The position numbers were made by a program, and so were the translations under genes. The notes below the pieces were generated by a model. That model was not told the DNA's origin. It saw nothing but the letters and a program-made list of their open reading frames with translations, and made no database searches. From Pseudomonas fluorescens NCIMB 11764 (GTDB taxonomy: Bacteria; Pseudomonadota; Gammaproteobacteria; Pseudomonadales; Pseudomonadaceae), in the NCBI RefSeq assembly GCF_000293885.2, contig NZ_CP010945.1:3120001-3184000 (forward strand): 64,000 bases of DNA, read 5' to 3'. Positions within the stretch are counted from its first letter, which is position 1. Every line of letters starts with the position of its first letter. Positions 28,559 to 38,728 of this stretch are shown here, piece by piece.

Positions 28559-29578
28559 ATGGCGCTTAGTTGGTTATTTGCTGTGGTAGCGGTCACGTCG
28601 CTTTTATTGACATGGGTACTACGTCGCTACGCACTGGCGCGCAGTCTGATGGATATTCCCAACAGTCGAAGCTCTCACTCCGTGCCTACTCCCAGAGGGG
28701 GAGGGGTAGCGATTGTATTGAGCTTCCTGGTTGCGCTGCCTGTTCTGGCGGTCAATGACTGGGTTGCCTGGTCGTTGACCTGGGCATTGCTGGGCGCTGG
28801 TGGACTGATCGCGATCGTGGGCTTTCTTGATGACCACGGGCACATTGCCGCTCGCTGGCGTTTGCTGGCTCATTTTCTGGGGGCTGGTTGGGTGCTTACC
28901 TGGTTAGGTGGAGTTCCGCCGCTCAATTTGTTGGGATGGCAGTTCGACCTTGGCTGGCTGGGTCATGTACTCGCGGCGTTTTATCTCGTATGGATGCTTA
29001 ATCTCTACAACTTTATGGATGGAATCGACGGTATTGCCAGCGTTGAGGCAGTCTGTATCTGTTTCGGGGCTTGTCTGATCTACTGGCTTACCGGCCATCA
29101 AGAACTGGCCGTAGTACCTCTGCTTTTGGCCGTCTCCGTACTTGGCTTTCTGTACTGGAATTTCCCTCCAGCACGCATTTTCATGGGCGATGCAGGCAGT
29201 GGGTTTCTTGGGATCGTGCTGGGTGGGCTTTCGCTGCATGCCGCGTGGAGTGCCCCGAGTCTGCTTTGGGTATGGCTGATCTTGTCAGGTGTGTTCATCG
29301 TTGATGCCACCTTTACTCTCATCCGTCGCTTATTACGCGGTGATAAAATCTACGAAGCACATCGTAGTCATGCCTATCAATACGCATCGCGCAAGGTGGG
29401 CCGGCATCTTCCGGTGACACTCGCCATCACGGGCATCAACTTGTTTTGGCTGCTGCCTATTGCTATTTGGGTCGGTTTATTGGGACTCGATGGTAGTATG
29501 GGGCTGGTGCTGGCCTATGTGCCTTTGGTCTTTCTCGCGATCAAATACCATGCGGGTGAGCTGGAAAAAAACGGATAA
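28559..29578 (+). CDS. wbpL: O-antigen initiating glycosyl-1-phosphate transferase WbpL
   Basis: Polytopic membrane enzyme of 339 residues in the WecA/MraY superfamily. It has ~10 hydrophobic segments, NSRSSHSVPTPRGGG at the first cytoplasmic loop, LYNFMDGIDGIAS and the FMGDAGSGFLG signature, and the late HRSHAYQ. It moves the first N-acetylamino-deoxy sugar phosphate to undecaprenyl phosphate. With wbpV and wbpM next to it, D-QuiNAc or D-FucNAc is the likely sugar. Confidence 0.94.
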   Translation: MALSWLFAVVAVTSLLLTWVLRRYALARSLMDIPNSRSSHSVPTPRGGGVAIVLSFLVALPVLAVNDWVAWSLTWALLGAGGLIAIVGFLDDHGHIAARWRLLAHFLGAGWVLTWLGGVPPLNLLGWQFDLGWLGHVLAAFYLVWMLNLYNFMDGIDGIASVEAVCICFGACLIYWLTGHQELAVVPLLLAVSVLGFLYWNFPPARIFMGDAGSGFLGIVLGGLSLHAAWSAPSLLWVWLILSGVFIVDATFTLIRRLLRGDKIYEAHRSHAYQYASRKVGRHLPVTLAITGINLFWLLPIAIWVGLLGLDGSMGLVLAYVPLVFLAIKYHAGELEKNG

Positions 29579-29685
29579 TGCGCCCAGCCTCGGCTGCTGC
29601 TTGGGATGCGTTTCGTCGTAGATCAATTTGAACACACACCTCGTTTGTAATGATGGTGCTATGGACTGAGGTACTGAAAGGGGCT

Positions 29686-31686
29686 ATGGATAAAATACGA
29701 GCATGTTTGGTGGGCCTTCCGCGCCGACACAAGCGCTTTCTGCAAGTGGTCACTGACGTCTTGTTGATTTGGTTTGCACTTTGGATGGCATTTGTTGTGC
29801 GGCTAGGGTTCGACGATCTGAACAATCCCTTTGTTGTTCATTTATGGCTATTTCTCAGTGCCCCCGCCATTGCCATCCCACTGTTTATCCGCTTTGGAAT
29901 GTACCGTGCAGTCATGCGTTACTTTGGCAATGACGCGTTGATCGCGATTATCAAGGCTGTCAGCCTTTCGGCGCTGGTATTGGCGTTGGTCGTTTATGTC
30001 TACAGTAACCATCAGACAGTTGTCCCACGTTCTATCGTCTTCAACTACTGGTGGTTGAGCCTGGTCATGATTGGCGGCCTGCGCCTGGGTATGCGTCAGT
30101 ATTTTCTGGGTGACTGGTTCGCTGCCGCACAACATGTACCCTTCACCAATCGAGAAGATGGTCTGCCTAAGGTTGCTATTTATGGCGCCGGGGCTGCTGG
30201 CAACCAGTTGGTGGCGGCGCTCCGTGTCGGGCGATTGATGCGTCCGGTTGCCTTTATCGATGACGATAGCAGCATTGCTGACCGGGTCATATCGGGTCTG
30301 CATGTTTACAAGCCAAAAAATATCCAGCGCATGATCGAGGAAACAGGAGCTGGTGAGGTGCTTTTGGCTATTCCTTCATCCACTCGTGGCCGTCGCCGGG
30401 AAGTACTGGGCTACCTGGAGAAATTTCCGCTCCACGTTCGGAGCGTTCCCGGCTTTATGGACCTGGCAAGTGGCCGGGTCAAGGTCGATGACATTCAAGA
30501 GGTGGACATCGCTGACCTGTTAGGTCGTGATTCGGTGCCTGCTCAGGATGATCTGCTATCGCGTTGCATCAAAGGGCAGGTCGTTTTGGTAACTGGGGCG
30601 GGTGGTTCCATCGGTTCTGAACTGTGCAGGCAGATACTTTCTTCAGCCCCCACGACTCTGCTTTTATTCGACCATAGTGAATTCAATCTTTATAGCATTC
30701 TGTCCGAGCTTGAACAGCGAATCGTCAAAGAGTCCCGATCGGTCAAGTTGCTGCCAATTCTAGGGTCAGTACGGAATCACGAAAAACTGTTGGACGTGAT
30801 GAAAACCTGGAGTGTGGATACCGTCTACCATGCGGCAGCTTACAAACATGTACCTATGGTTGAACACAACATAGCGGAAGGCGTGTTGAATAATGTCATC
30901 GGCACATTGAACACTGCCCAGGCAGCTTTGCAAGCAGGGGTCGCAAATTTTGTCCTGATCTCTACGGACAAGGCTGTTCGCCCGACCAATATCATGGGCA
31001 GTACCAAACGACTCGCAGAACTGACCTTACAAGCGCTCAGCAAGGAAATCGCCCCGGTCCTGTTCAATGACCCTTCGAATGTATCGAGGGTCAATAAAAC
31101 CCGGTTCACCATGGTTCGATTCGGTAATGTGCTGGGCTCGTCCGGCTCTGTCATTCCGCTGTTCCACAAACAGATTAAGTCGGGTGGGCCATTAACAGTC
31201 ACTCATCCGAAGATCACTCGTTATTTCATGACTATTCCTGAGGCAGCTCAGCTGGTCATTCAGGCTGGATCAATGGGGCTGGGGGGCGACGTGTTTGTGC
31301 TGGACATGGGAGAGCCAGTCAAAATTGTCGAACTGGCAGAGAAGATGATCCATTTGTCCGGTCTGAGCGTGCGTTCTGATAAAAATCCTCATGGCGATAT
31401 CTCTATTGAATTCACGGGACTTCGTCCGGGTGAGAAACTCTATGAGGAACTGCTGATTGGCGAGAATGTGGTCGCGACCAAGCATCCAATGATCATGAGT
31501 GCCAGTGAGGATCATCTTCCTTGGGAGGTTCTCAAGGGACAACTCGCTGAGTTACTGTCGGCGGTAGGCGAAGATGACTACGTGCGAGTTCGTCAGCTGC
31601 TACGTGACACCGTTAGCGGATACGCGCCCGATGGCGAAATCGTGGATTGGATTTATCAGCAGCAACGCAGACGGCGAGAGCCCTGA
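29686..31686 (+). CDS. wbpM: UDP-GlcNAc C4/C6 dehydratase WbpM
   Basis: 666 residues, matching WbpM. About four N-terminal membrane helices are followed by a cytoplasmic region with a first nucleotide-binding fold (YGAGAAGNQL) and the catalytic SDR domain from TGAGGSIGSEL (~301). The active site shows the WbpM-type methionine substitution (Met437 with Lys441 in NIMGSTK). It makes the 4-keto-6-deoxy precursor for UDP-D-QuiNAc/FucNAc. Start at the ATG at 29686 (MDKIRACLVGLP) behind GAAAGGGG. It ends the rightward module and faces the leftward one. Confidence 0.95.
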   Translation: MDKIRACLVGLPRRHKRFLQVVTDVLLIWFALWMAFVVRLGFDDLNNPFVVHLWLFLSAPAIAIPLFIRFGMYRAVMRYFGNDALIAIIKAVSLSALVLALVVYVYSNHQTVVPRSIVFNYWWLSLVMIGGLRLGMRQYFLGDWFAAAQHVPFTNREDGLPKVAIYGAGAAGNQLVAALRVGRLMRPVAFIDDDSSIADRVISGLHVYKPKNIQRMIEETGAGEVLLAIPSSTRGRRREVLGYLEKFPLHVRSVPGFMDLASGRVKVDDIQEVDIADLLGRDSVPAQDDLLSRCIKGQVVLVTGAGGSIGSELCRQILSSAPTTLLLFDHSEFNLYSILSELEQRIVKESRSVKLLPILGSVRNHEKLLDVMKTWSVDTVYHAAAYKHVPMVEHNIAEGVLNNVIGTLNTAQAALQAGVANFVLISTDKAVRPTNIMGSTKRLAELTLQALSKEIAPVLFNDPSNVSRVNKTRFTMVRFGNVLGSSGSVIPLFHKQIKSGGPLTVTHPKITRYFMTIPEAAQLVIQAGSMGLGGDVFVLDMGEPVKIVELAEKMIHLSGLSVRSDKNPHGDISIEFTGLRPGEKLYEELLIGENVVATKHPMIMSASEDHLPWEVLKGQLAELLSAVGEDDYVRVRQLLRDTVSGYAPDGEIVDWIYQQQRRRREP

Positions 31687-31753
31687 CTTTCGCGTAAAGG
31701 CGCTCTAATGGGTATTGGTGCGCCGCTCAGATCTACAGGTGTTATTGCTCTTG

Positions 31754-33265
31754 TCAGTCAGCGTGTTTTCCGATGCGAAATCTTGTTATAAAAAAAGAAT
31801 TTTGAAACAGGAATAGGGTAAGAATTCCGATAGAACATAGTAGTAAATGAATAACTAGGCCTGGAGTATTTATTCCTAGTTGTGCGATGGCAGTGGAAAC
31901 GATACTGCCCCACAGAGCTGCCAAAAAGGGGTTCTTCAGAATTTTATAAATAAGAATTTCGCTTGTTATCACAAAGAGTGTTACGAAAATCATGCCGCCT
32001 ACTAGAATCCATAGGCTGTTAGATAAGTAAAAAAAAGAGATCGGGCCTGGCAGGCTGGCAAATGAAAACTTTCTCATATCCATAAATCTATAATGCGATA
32101 AAGCTATATCCTGAAAAATGGACGCCTTCCCTATTTCTGCTTTTTCTGTTGCTAGCTTAAATAAAAGGGACGGGCTTTTCTCAGGATAGGCTGAAGATGC
32201 CATTAACCCTTCAAGGCCAATCCAGCGATCCACAGAAAAAGCTGCAAGTTTCATAATGCTTTTTTTGAGATTTATTCCTGTCTCTGTCAGATAGGTACCC
32301 GCGTCTGTTGTGTATTCTTTTCCGTCTATTAAAGATTTTTTCTCCATTTGCCAAGGCATAGTCATTGCAACACCTGAGTACTCGGAATCACGGATAGAAT
32401 TAATAAGCGGGTAGCAAGACAAAAAAACGATAGTGGTAAAAGATAATAATGTTGCTGTCCATTTTAATCCAAGGGGAGGTATGAGCTTTCTATTTAAAAA
32501 TACTGAGAAGTATAGGGGGGTTATATGAAATATAAACAGACCTCGGCTTAATAATGAGATGGAGGAAATTGCTGCTTCGAGCAATATGATGTAAATCACA
32601 TTGGAGTTTGCTTTTTTTGAGAGGAACTCCCACCATAATAGCGTGGCGCCAGTCATGGCAAAGCCAGTAGATATTAGCCAGGAAAATATGGCGTTGAGAG
32701 GCCAGATTATGGTTTTAGGTACCAGACCTATTTGTTGGAAAGAAAAATATATATTGGTAACCGAAAATGCAATCATGGATACAGCAAGCACAAACCATAG
32801 TGAAGTCTTGTAATATTTGTACCACCATGGTGGAGGAGCCGGCTCTTCAACTGTCAGTGTTGATCTACTGCTGAAGCACACGCTAAAAAATATACGCGCG
32901 ATTATAATTCCCGTCGCTCCGATGCTCGCAATAAATAGAACACTATCCCATTCCTCACTCGTTCCCTTAAAAAGACCAGTGGGTTCGATGAACGGATAGT
33001 TAAACAACAAATGCACTACGGTTTTCAACCAAAACCCTAGCCACACCATTATTGCTAAAAAGACGTACCCGTAAGTGATTTTCCAGAAAGTACCGGAAAT
33101 CAGTAAAACTAGATAAGCAAAGGAATAAAAGCTGTAGATCACTACTGAGCCGGGGTAAATTCTAGCTCCAGAAAGGAATAAAAATATCCACATTATAAAT
33201 AACGAGAAATATAAACTGTTGTTAAAGTAGCTACTTTTTCTGCATTTCGTGGTTGATGGTTCCAT
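31754..33265 (-). CDS. Wzy-type O-antigen polymerase-like membrane protein (copy 1)
   Basis: 503 residues with about a dozen hydrophobic segments and a large periplasmic-type loop in the second half. It carries no recognised enzyme motif and is AT-rich. It is clearly paralogous to the gene at 35174-36640, sharing WLGFWLKTVVHL, QQIGLVPKTIIWPLNA and FSVDRWIGLEGLMA. Topology and context suggest an O-antigen polymerase, but this is inferred. It is the last gene of the leftward module, cut off from the rest by a 718-base gap, and may have its own promoter. No clear ribosome site precedes the ATG. Confidence 0.7.
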   Translation of the reverse strand: MEPSTTKCRKSSYFNNSLYFSLFIMWIFLFLSGARIYPGSVVIYSFYSFAYLVLLISGTFWKITYGYVFLAIMVWLGFWLKTVVHLLFNYPFIEPTGLFKGTSEEWDSVLFIASIGATGIIIARIFFSVCFSSRSTLTVEEPAPPPWWYKYYKTSLWFVLAVSMIAFSVTNIYFSFQQIGLVPKTIIWPLNAIFSWLISTGFAMTGATLLWWEFLSKKANSNVIYIILLEAAISSISLLSRGLFIFHITPLYFSVFLNRKLIPPLGLKWTATLLSFTTIVFLSCYPLINSIRDSEYSGVAMTMPWQMEKKSLIDGKEYTTDAGTYLTETGINLKKSIMKLAAFSVDRWIGLEGLMASSAYPEKSPSLLFKLATEKAEIGKASIFQDIALSHYRFMDMRKFSFASLPGPISFFYLSNSLWILVGGMIFVTLFVITSEILIYKILKNPFLAALWGSIVSTAIAQLGINTPGLVIHLLLCSIGILTLFLFQNSFFITRFRIGKHAD

Positions 33266-33983
33266 GTCTGTGCCAAGAGGAAAAGAAGCGGAGTCAAAAC
33301 GTTAATGGCGTATTTTTTTGTCCTGATTGAAAGAAGTTAAACGCCAATATCGCTCGGGCGACGTAGCTGCTTTCACAGCGTAGCTGCTTAATTGGCGGTG
33401 GGAATATTATTAGGGCTAAAATATGCAAAAAGAATCAAAATAGTAATGTCGTTTTGATGGCGATATGGAGCTTAGGTGGCTTGATGATCTGAACAACCAA
33501 TTTTTTCCTCTGATGGCGAAAGGCCGGATTGCACATAGCTCCGATGGGGTTTATCGGCGAATAGACTTATTTTGCCTGGCATCCTGAATGTTCAACTCCT
33601 GCCTGTACACCAGCGCGCTGTCCCAACGGTTTTAGTATTGCCGTCATAGCCATCGAGCAAGCGCAACGGCACCTCTTGCGCAGGGTGGTGAATTAGTCAA
33701 AAAAGGATGGTGGTCCGCCAGGTGGGCCGCCGGTCTGCGCCTACAATAAGGATAGGTAGCTTAACCCCAGCAACACACTGTTTCGGCTTTGGCGCCGCGC
33801 CGCATCCTGAGGTGCTGACTCCAGAAAGAAATCGAGAGTGAGCACCGCATTAGATAGACACCCTGATATGGGGGAGCATGGAGCTGATACGTGGTTAGCG
33901 GGTGTACTGAAAGCCAGGCTCCCTTTAACCTCGCTCCATAGGCGTTAGTGCATCACCTATTAGGCAGTTTCCAAGGCAGATGG
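33266..33983. other. Gene-free gap within the leftward polysaccharide module
   Basis: About 720 bases without a convincing gene, between the two Wzy-like paralogues' blocks. Near 33350-33402 CGCCAAT and ATTGGCG flank a direct duplication of CGTAGCTGCTT. The composition from 33590 on is GC-richer than the neighbouring genes, as if a different piece of DNA had been inserted, but no transposase or terminal repeat could be recognised. Confidence 0.45.
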
Positions 33984-35162
33984 CTATCGTCCCCGGTTGC
34001 CCGCCAACGCGAGGAAAAGCTCACGATTCTTATTTACCGATTCAGGATCGCAAAGATTTGCCTTGGCGTATTCAAGTATATGACGACGCTTCTCCTGTCG
34101 ATGTTGGACTGACGAGTTTGATAACAAATTCATCTTCTCAGCGAAGGACTCGGGAGCGTCCAACGGCAATACCCACCCCAGATCATTTTCTTCAAGAGCG
34201 CGCCAAGGTGTGCGATCACTCAATAGAACCGGTGTGCCCATACTGATTGACTCTGCGATGACATGGCCATAGTTTTCCCCGCGCGTAGGAAATAGGAACA
34301 AGTCATATCTAGAAAATGTATTTTTTACATCCTCAGGTAGTACTTTGCCACAGTAGTTGAATTTAACGTTTTCTGGCAGTTGACCAAGCAACTGTTCGCA
34401 ATAAGACCAATAGGCCTCGTCTTCTTTAGGTCCATATATGTCAAATTGGAGTTCGAACTTTACGAACATCAACGCCCGAATTGCAAAGTCAAGATTTTTC
34501 ATAGGGGATATTCTTGACAGGAATATCACGCGTAACGGCGCTCCATCCGTAAGCTCAGGCGCTGATAAATCGGAAGATGCATGAATGTGGCTGGGCAGAT
34601 CTGGGGCAATTTTTATCGAGGTTATATTGACACCCAGTGCGCGTTGGATGTCGTCTTGCTCATATTCGCTGGATGCCTGAAACAGCACGTTTTTTGTCAG
34701 GCGCAGCAACCGGCTTGCAATGAGATAGCAAGTTTTTTTGAATTTTTTCAGGGTGAGCGCTGCAACAGCGAATTCTCCCCGTGGTGCTAGTACAAATGGC
34801 TTTCTTTTCGCCTTTCCGAACAATCGATGTAACAGCGGGTAGATTGTGAATACGGGGTCAAAGAAACTATTCAGGTAAACAATGTCGTGGGGCGTGCTTT
34901 TTATCAAATCACCTACCGCCGCGAAGTTCGCATCTTCGGCGGGAAGGTAATAAACGTATGCGCTTCCAACCTTTTGCCATATGCCTCGCTGGATAGCCGG
35001 ATAGGGGGTTGAGTCACCCAAGTCACGATCACGGGTGACAATCCAGAACTCGAGTTCCTGATCAAGATGCGACACCATGTTCTCAATGGTTCTAACCGGA
35101 CCACCTCCTTTGTATCCGGGCAGGTAGTAAACGGAAAATGTAAGTATCTTTACTTTGTTCAA
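33984..35162 (-). CDS. GT4-family glycosyltransferase
   Basis: 392 residues with a GT-B fold: the N-terminal glycine-rich loop YLPGYKGGGPVRTIENM binds donor or acceptor and the C-terminal domain has FLSRISPMKNLDFAIRAL and FLFPTRGENYGHVIAESISMG with the conserved EX7E-type glutamate. It probably acts on lipid-linked intermediates at the cytoplasmic face. It sits between the two polymerase-like paralogues, 11 bases after the second. Donor sugar unknown. Confidence 0.88.
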   Translation of the reverse strand: MNKVKILTFSVYYLPGYKGGGPVRTIENMVSHLDQELEFWIVTRDRDLGDSTPYPAIQRGIWQKVGSAYVYYLPAEDANFAAVGDLIKSTPHDIVYLNSFFDPVFTIYPLLHRLFGKAKRKPFVLAPRGEFAVAALTLKKFKKTCYLIASRLLRLTKNVLFQASSEYEQDDIQRALGVNITSIKIAPDLPSHIHASSDLSAPELTDGAPLRVIFLSRISPMKNLDFAIRALMFVKFELQFDIYGPKEDEAYWSYCEQLLGQLPENVKFNYCGKVLPEDVKNTFSRYDLFLFPTRGENYGHVIAESISMGTPVLLSDRTPWRALEENDLGWVLPLDAPESFAEKMNLLSNSSVQHRQEKRRHILEYAKANLCDPESVNKNRELFLALAGNRGR

Positions 35163-35173
35163 TGGGCACCCAT

Positions 35174-36640
35174 CTATGTCTTACGTTTTCCGGAAAATAA
35201 TGTGGCTGCGAAAAAAGAGTGTTGGATTAAATACAGGGTTAAAAATCCTATAGAGCAGAGGAAAAAGAAAAATATAAGTCCGAGGATGTTTATACCCATT
35301 TGTGCGACCGAAGTTGCCAGTATACTTCCCCATAGTGCAGCCAATAATGGATTTGGCAAAAATCTATAGACTAGAAGTTCGCTGGCTAACACTAATAATG
35401 TTAATGCTCCCATGCCTATAATCACGAGCCATAAACTATTTGAGAAATAGAAAAAAGAAATCGGACCGGGCAGGCTTGCAAATATAAATTTGCTCAAATC
35501 CATAAATCTGTAATGCGATAATGCAATATCCTGAAATATAGATGCTTTACCTATAACAGCTTTTTCTGTCGCTGCGGAAACAAGAAGAGAAATGCTTTTG
35601 TCCGGGTATGCTGATGTAGCCATTAACCCTTCCAGACCAATCCAGCGGTCTACGGAAAACATTGCAAATTTCGTGAATCCTTTCGCCAACATGGATTCTC
35701 CCTCTGCCCATGACTCGGTTTTATTCCAAGGCATGGTTAAAGGAACTCCTGAATAATGGTAGTCACGTATCGAATTTATGAGAGGGTAGCATATTAGAAA
35801 TATTAGGAAGAAAGACACTAGCAATAAGCTAGTCCATCTGATGCTCGCACCGTTTAAACGTTTTCGATTTAATAATAAGGCGAAAAATAATGGTACGATA
35901 TGGAATATATATAATCCTCTGCTGAGAAGCGAGATTGATGCTGCAATTCCTTCAAATAGCAGGAAATAAACGGTGTTTATATTGTTGTTTCTTGAAGAGA
36001 ACTCCCACCATAATAGCGTAGTGACTGCCATGGCAAAACCGGTAGACAGCAGCCAGTAAAACAGAGCGTTGAGAGGCCATATTATTGTTTTAGGGACCAA
36101 TCCGATTTGTTGGAACGAATAACATATATTTAGTGCTGCAACAATAATAATGCATGAAGCCAGCGCGCACCACAGATAAAATTTATAGCGATCGTACCAG
36201 TTTGGAGGTGAAAGAGGCGTCTCGTCCGTCATCGTTGACTGCATACCGAAGAAATAGCCGTGTACAACTCGGGCAGTAATAACTCCCAGTGCTCCCAGGC
36301 TCGCCACAATCAGTACATGATCCCATTCCTGTCCAGTGCCGTTGAACAGTCCAGTCGGCTCGACAAAAGGATAATCAAGAATCAGGTGAACTACTGTTTT
36401 TAACCAGAAACCAAGCCAAAGTATTATCGCTAAAAAAGTGTACCCGTACGTTATTTTTATAAAAATACCAGATATCAATAAGGCAAGATAAATTAAAGAA
36501 AAAAAGCTGTAGATATACCAAGAGCCTTGATATAAAAAGGCTCCGAAAAAAAACAGAACGGACCAGCAAGAAAAAAACAAAAAGAGTGCTATTTTTTTTA
36601 GTTGCGGGTTAAGTGTTGTGGTTCTGCTTAATGCGTCCAT
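35174..36640 (-). CDS. wzy: Wzy-type O-antigen polymerase-like membrane protein (copy 2)
   Basis: 488 residues, about a dozen hydrophobic segments, paralogous along its length to the 31754-33265 product (same QQIGLVPKTIIWPLNA block, same FSVDRWIGLEGLMATSAYP loop). Wzy proteins polymerise repeats on the periplasmic side; they are poorly conserved, so the call rests on topology, length and position next to a Wzx-dependent cluster. AT-rich with no strong ribosome site. There is an 80-base gap from the upstream GT2 gene. Confidence 0.75.
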   Translation of the reverse strand: MDALSRTTTLNPQLKKIALFLFFSCWSVLFFFGAFLYQGSWYIYSFFSLIYLALLISGIFIKITYGYTFLAIILWLGFWLKTVVHLILDYPFVEPTGLFNGTGQEWDHVLIVASLGALGVITARVVHGYFFGMQSTMTDETPLSPPNWYDRYKFYLWCALASCIIIVAALNICYSFQQIGLVPKTIIWPLNALFYWLLSTGFAMAVTTLLWWEFSSRNNNINTVYFLLFEGIAASISLLSRGLYIFHIVPLFFALLLNRKRLNGASIRWTSLLLVSFFLIFLICYPLINSIRDYHYSGVPLTMPWNKTESWAEGESMLAKGFTKFAMFSVDRWIGLEGLMATSAYPDKSISLLVSAATEKAVIGKASIFQDIALSHYRFMDLSKFIFASLPGPISFFYFSNSLWLVIIGMGALTLLVLASELLVYRFLPNPLLAALWGSILATSVAQMGINILGLIFFFFLCSIGFLTLYLIQHSFFAATLFSGKRKT

Positions 36641-36720
36641 TTGTTGATACCAAAAGTAAAAAATTAGGGATGAACCCCATTATTTGTGAGTGTCGAATCG
36701 GGAGCAATCCAATGCAATTT

Positions 36721-37782
36721 TTACCGAGCCTGTAAAAAAATTAACGTCGCTCTGATGCCAATGAAAAACTTGCTTTCCGGTCTGATTCTGAATAAGCGTA
36801 ACCCTCCGAGCATTATTTTGGTTTTCAGCCGGGGAGGGGATGAAAACTCACTACTCAGTCTGGTCCATCTCGAAACGATGTCAGGGCAATCTGCTGCGAC
36901 TCTAAAGTATATTTTCAGAGCGTGGCTGAGAACTACCTCGCGAGCCTCCCCCTGGCAATGCAGAAGCACCTCGGTCAACGCCGATTCGATTTCGTCAATA
37001 TCGGTCTTAACCGAAACTGCTCGGGTATTCAATACAGAATCGATACACGATTTGTCTTTTTCCCATAAGCCAAAAATATGATCCCAATATATTTTTCTGA
37101 TGCCTTGAGACAGTTGCATCTGTCTGTTCGATGCGGCTGTGGATATCTGCGATCCATGCACTCGATATTGCAGTAGAACTTCTGGAACATTTGCCATTTT
37201 CCACCCCGCAATGGCCGCCCGAACCCAGAGGTCGTAATCTTCGGCTTTGTCCCAACGGTGTTCATAGCGTAGCTCTTTTACCAGCGCGGCGCGCATCATG
37301 ACGGCAGGGTGCGCAAAAGGAGATCCGAACAGCAATGCCATTCTGATTGCATTGTCGGATTCCGGTAGCTTGACGGTTCGCTTGTCTGCAGCGCCGAAAC
37401 GTTTCACCCAGCTCCCGACCATATCAGCCCCGGAGGATTTCAAGTAGGCCAACTGCTTTTCGAATCGGTGTGGGAGCGCGATGTCGTCTTGATCCATTCG
37501 TGCAATCCACTCGCCAGTCGCAACGGTAAGAGCCTCGTTGAGCGTATTGGCCAACCCCTTGTTCGCACGAGTGACAACTTTGACGCGAGAATCTTTTTTT
37601 TCGTACTGTTGAAGGACAGATAAAGAACTGTCTGTGGAGCCATCATCAATCGCTATCACCTCAAAGTCGGTAACCGTTTGATTGAGGATGGAGTCAAGCG
37701 CTTCCGAAAGATATGCACCGGCGTTGTAAATAGGCAAAACCACCGAAATGAGCGGAGTGCTAATGAAGGCGTTAGAAGTCAC
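36721..37782 (-). CDS. GT2-family glycosyltransferase
   Basis: 353 residues. The GT-A domain occupies the first ~240: ISVVLPIYNAGAYLSEAL, the nucleotide-binding IAIDDGSTDSS and the metal-binding ARMDQDDIALPHRF, then DKAEDYDLWVRAA with the likely catalytic base. The C-terminal ~110 residues are less conserved. It probably adds a repeat-unit sugar in the cytoplasm. Its start overlaps the end of the epimerase gene by 11 bases. Confidence 0.9.
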   Translation of the reverse strand: MTSNAFISTPLISVVLPIYNAGAYLSEALDSILNQTVTDFEVIAIDDGSTDSSLSVLQQYEKKDSRVKVVTRANKGLANTLNEALTVATGEWIARMDQDDIALPHRFEKQLAYLKSSGADMVGSWVKRFGAADKRTVKLPESDNAIRMALLFGSPFAHPAVMMRAALVKELRYEHRWDKAEDYDLWVRAAIAGWKMANVPEVLLQYRVHGSQISTAASNRQMQLSQGIRKIYWDHIFGLWEKDKSCIDSVLNTRAVSVKTDIDEIESALTEVLLHCQGEAREVVLSHALKIYFRVAADCPDIVSRWTRLSSEFSSPPRLKTKIMLGGLRLFRIRPESKFFIGIRATLIFLQAR

Positions 37783-38728
37783 GCTTGTTGCTCCAGAGCC
37801 AGTCCCGCGTTGCAGATAACCCGTCCTTGAAACTTACCAAAGGGTGCCATCCAGTATCTTTTTTAAGTTTTGACGCGTCGAGCACGTTGGCTTTTACATC
37901 GAATGCGCGTTCAGGGAGGTGTTCAGTACTAACACTGCAACCAATATCGTTCATCAACGGAGTAATCGCATTAATCACGTCAAGGTTGCTCAGGCCGATT
38001 GATGACCCAAGGTTGTATGTTTCGGAGAGCTTTCCGTATTTCAACGCATGAACAATACCGGAAGCGACGTCGCTAGTATTAAGGTAATCCCGGATTGAGC
38101 CCGTTTCTCCAAAAACCTTGATCGGGATATTTTTCATCGAAGAGGCTATTGCGGTTGCGATGAACCCCTGCCCGATAAACGGGCGCTGGCCCACGCCATA
38201 GGCATTGGCTGGGCGAACGCAAATGAACTGTAGCCCATGCGTCTTTGCGTAAAGATACGCGTAGCATTCCAGTGTGAGCTTGGTAACACCATAAGGCGAT
38301 ATCGGTTTGGTCGGATGTGTTTCGTCTATGGGTAATGACAATGCTTCGCCATAAACTGTGCCACCTGATGAGATCAGCACCAGTTTCCGATTCCGCAGCG
38401 CGACCTCAGTAAATAGTTGTACCGTCGCAGGCAGGTTCTGCTGCAAGTCAGCAAGGGGGTTCTCAAATGATGTGTTTGGCACTGTTGCGTAGGCGAGCTG
38501 AATCACCTCTTCATGAGTGTCCAGCAGCGTGCAAATCAGCTCTTGCTGCGCAAAATCTCCGGTTACATATTTTGCTTCATCTGGAAGGGGAAACCGCGGT
38601 TTCGGGCTTCGCCCCAGGACAGTGACACGCCTGCCGGTTGCGATTAGCTGAGGTACCAGAAATGCTCCAATGTATCCGCCTCCTCCGATGACCAGCGTGG
38701 CGATTTTTGAGTGGGTCTGGACATTCAT
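37772..38728 (-). CDS. NAD-dependent sugar epimerase (GalE-like)
   Basis: Extended SDR of 318 residues with VIGGGGYIGAFLVPQL at the N-terminus, ISSGGTVYGEA and catalytic YGVTK. It resembles UDP-glucose/UDP-GlcNAc 4-epimerases, which would supply Gal or GalNAc, but a reductase is possible. The ATG at 38728 overlaps the GT11 stop as ATGA, so it is preferred to the ATG at 38740 four codons upstream. Confidence 0.8.
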   Translation of the reverse strand: MNVQTHSKIATLVIGGGGYIGAFLVPQLIATGRRVTVLGRSPKPRFPLPDEAKYVTGDFAQQELICTLLDTHEEVIQLAYATVPNTSFENPLADLQQNLPATVQLFTEVALRNRKLVLISSGGTVYGEALSLPIDETHPTKPISPYGVTKLTLECYAYLYAKTHGLQFICVRPANAYGVGQRPFIGQGFIATAIASSMKNIPIKVFGETGSIRDYLNTSDVASGIVHALKYGKLSETYNLGSSIGLSNLDVINAITPLMNDIGCSVSTEHLPERAFDVKANVLDASKLKKDTGWHPLVSFKDGLSATRDWLWSNKRDF

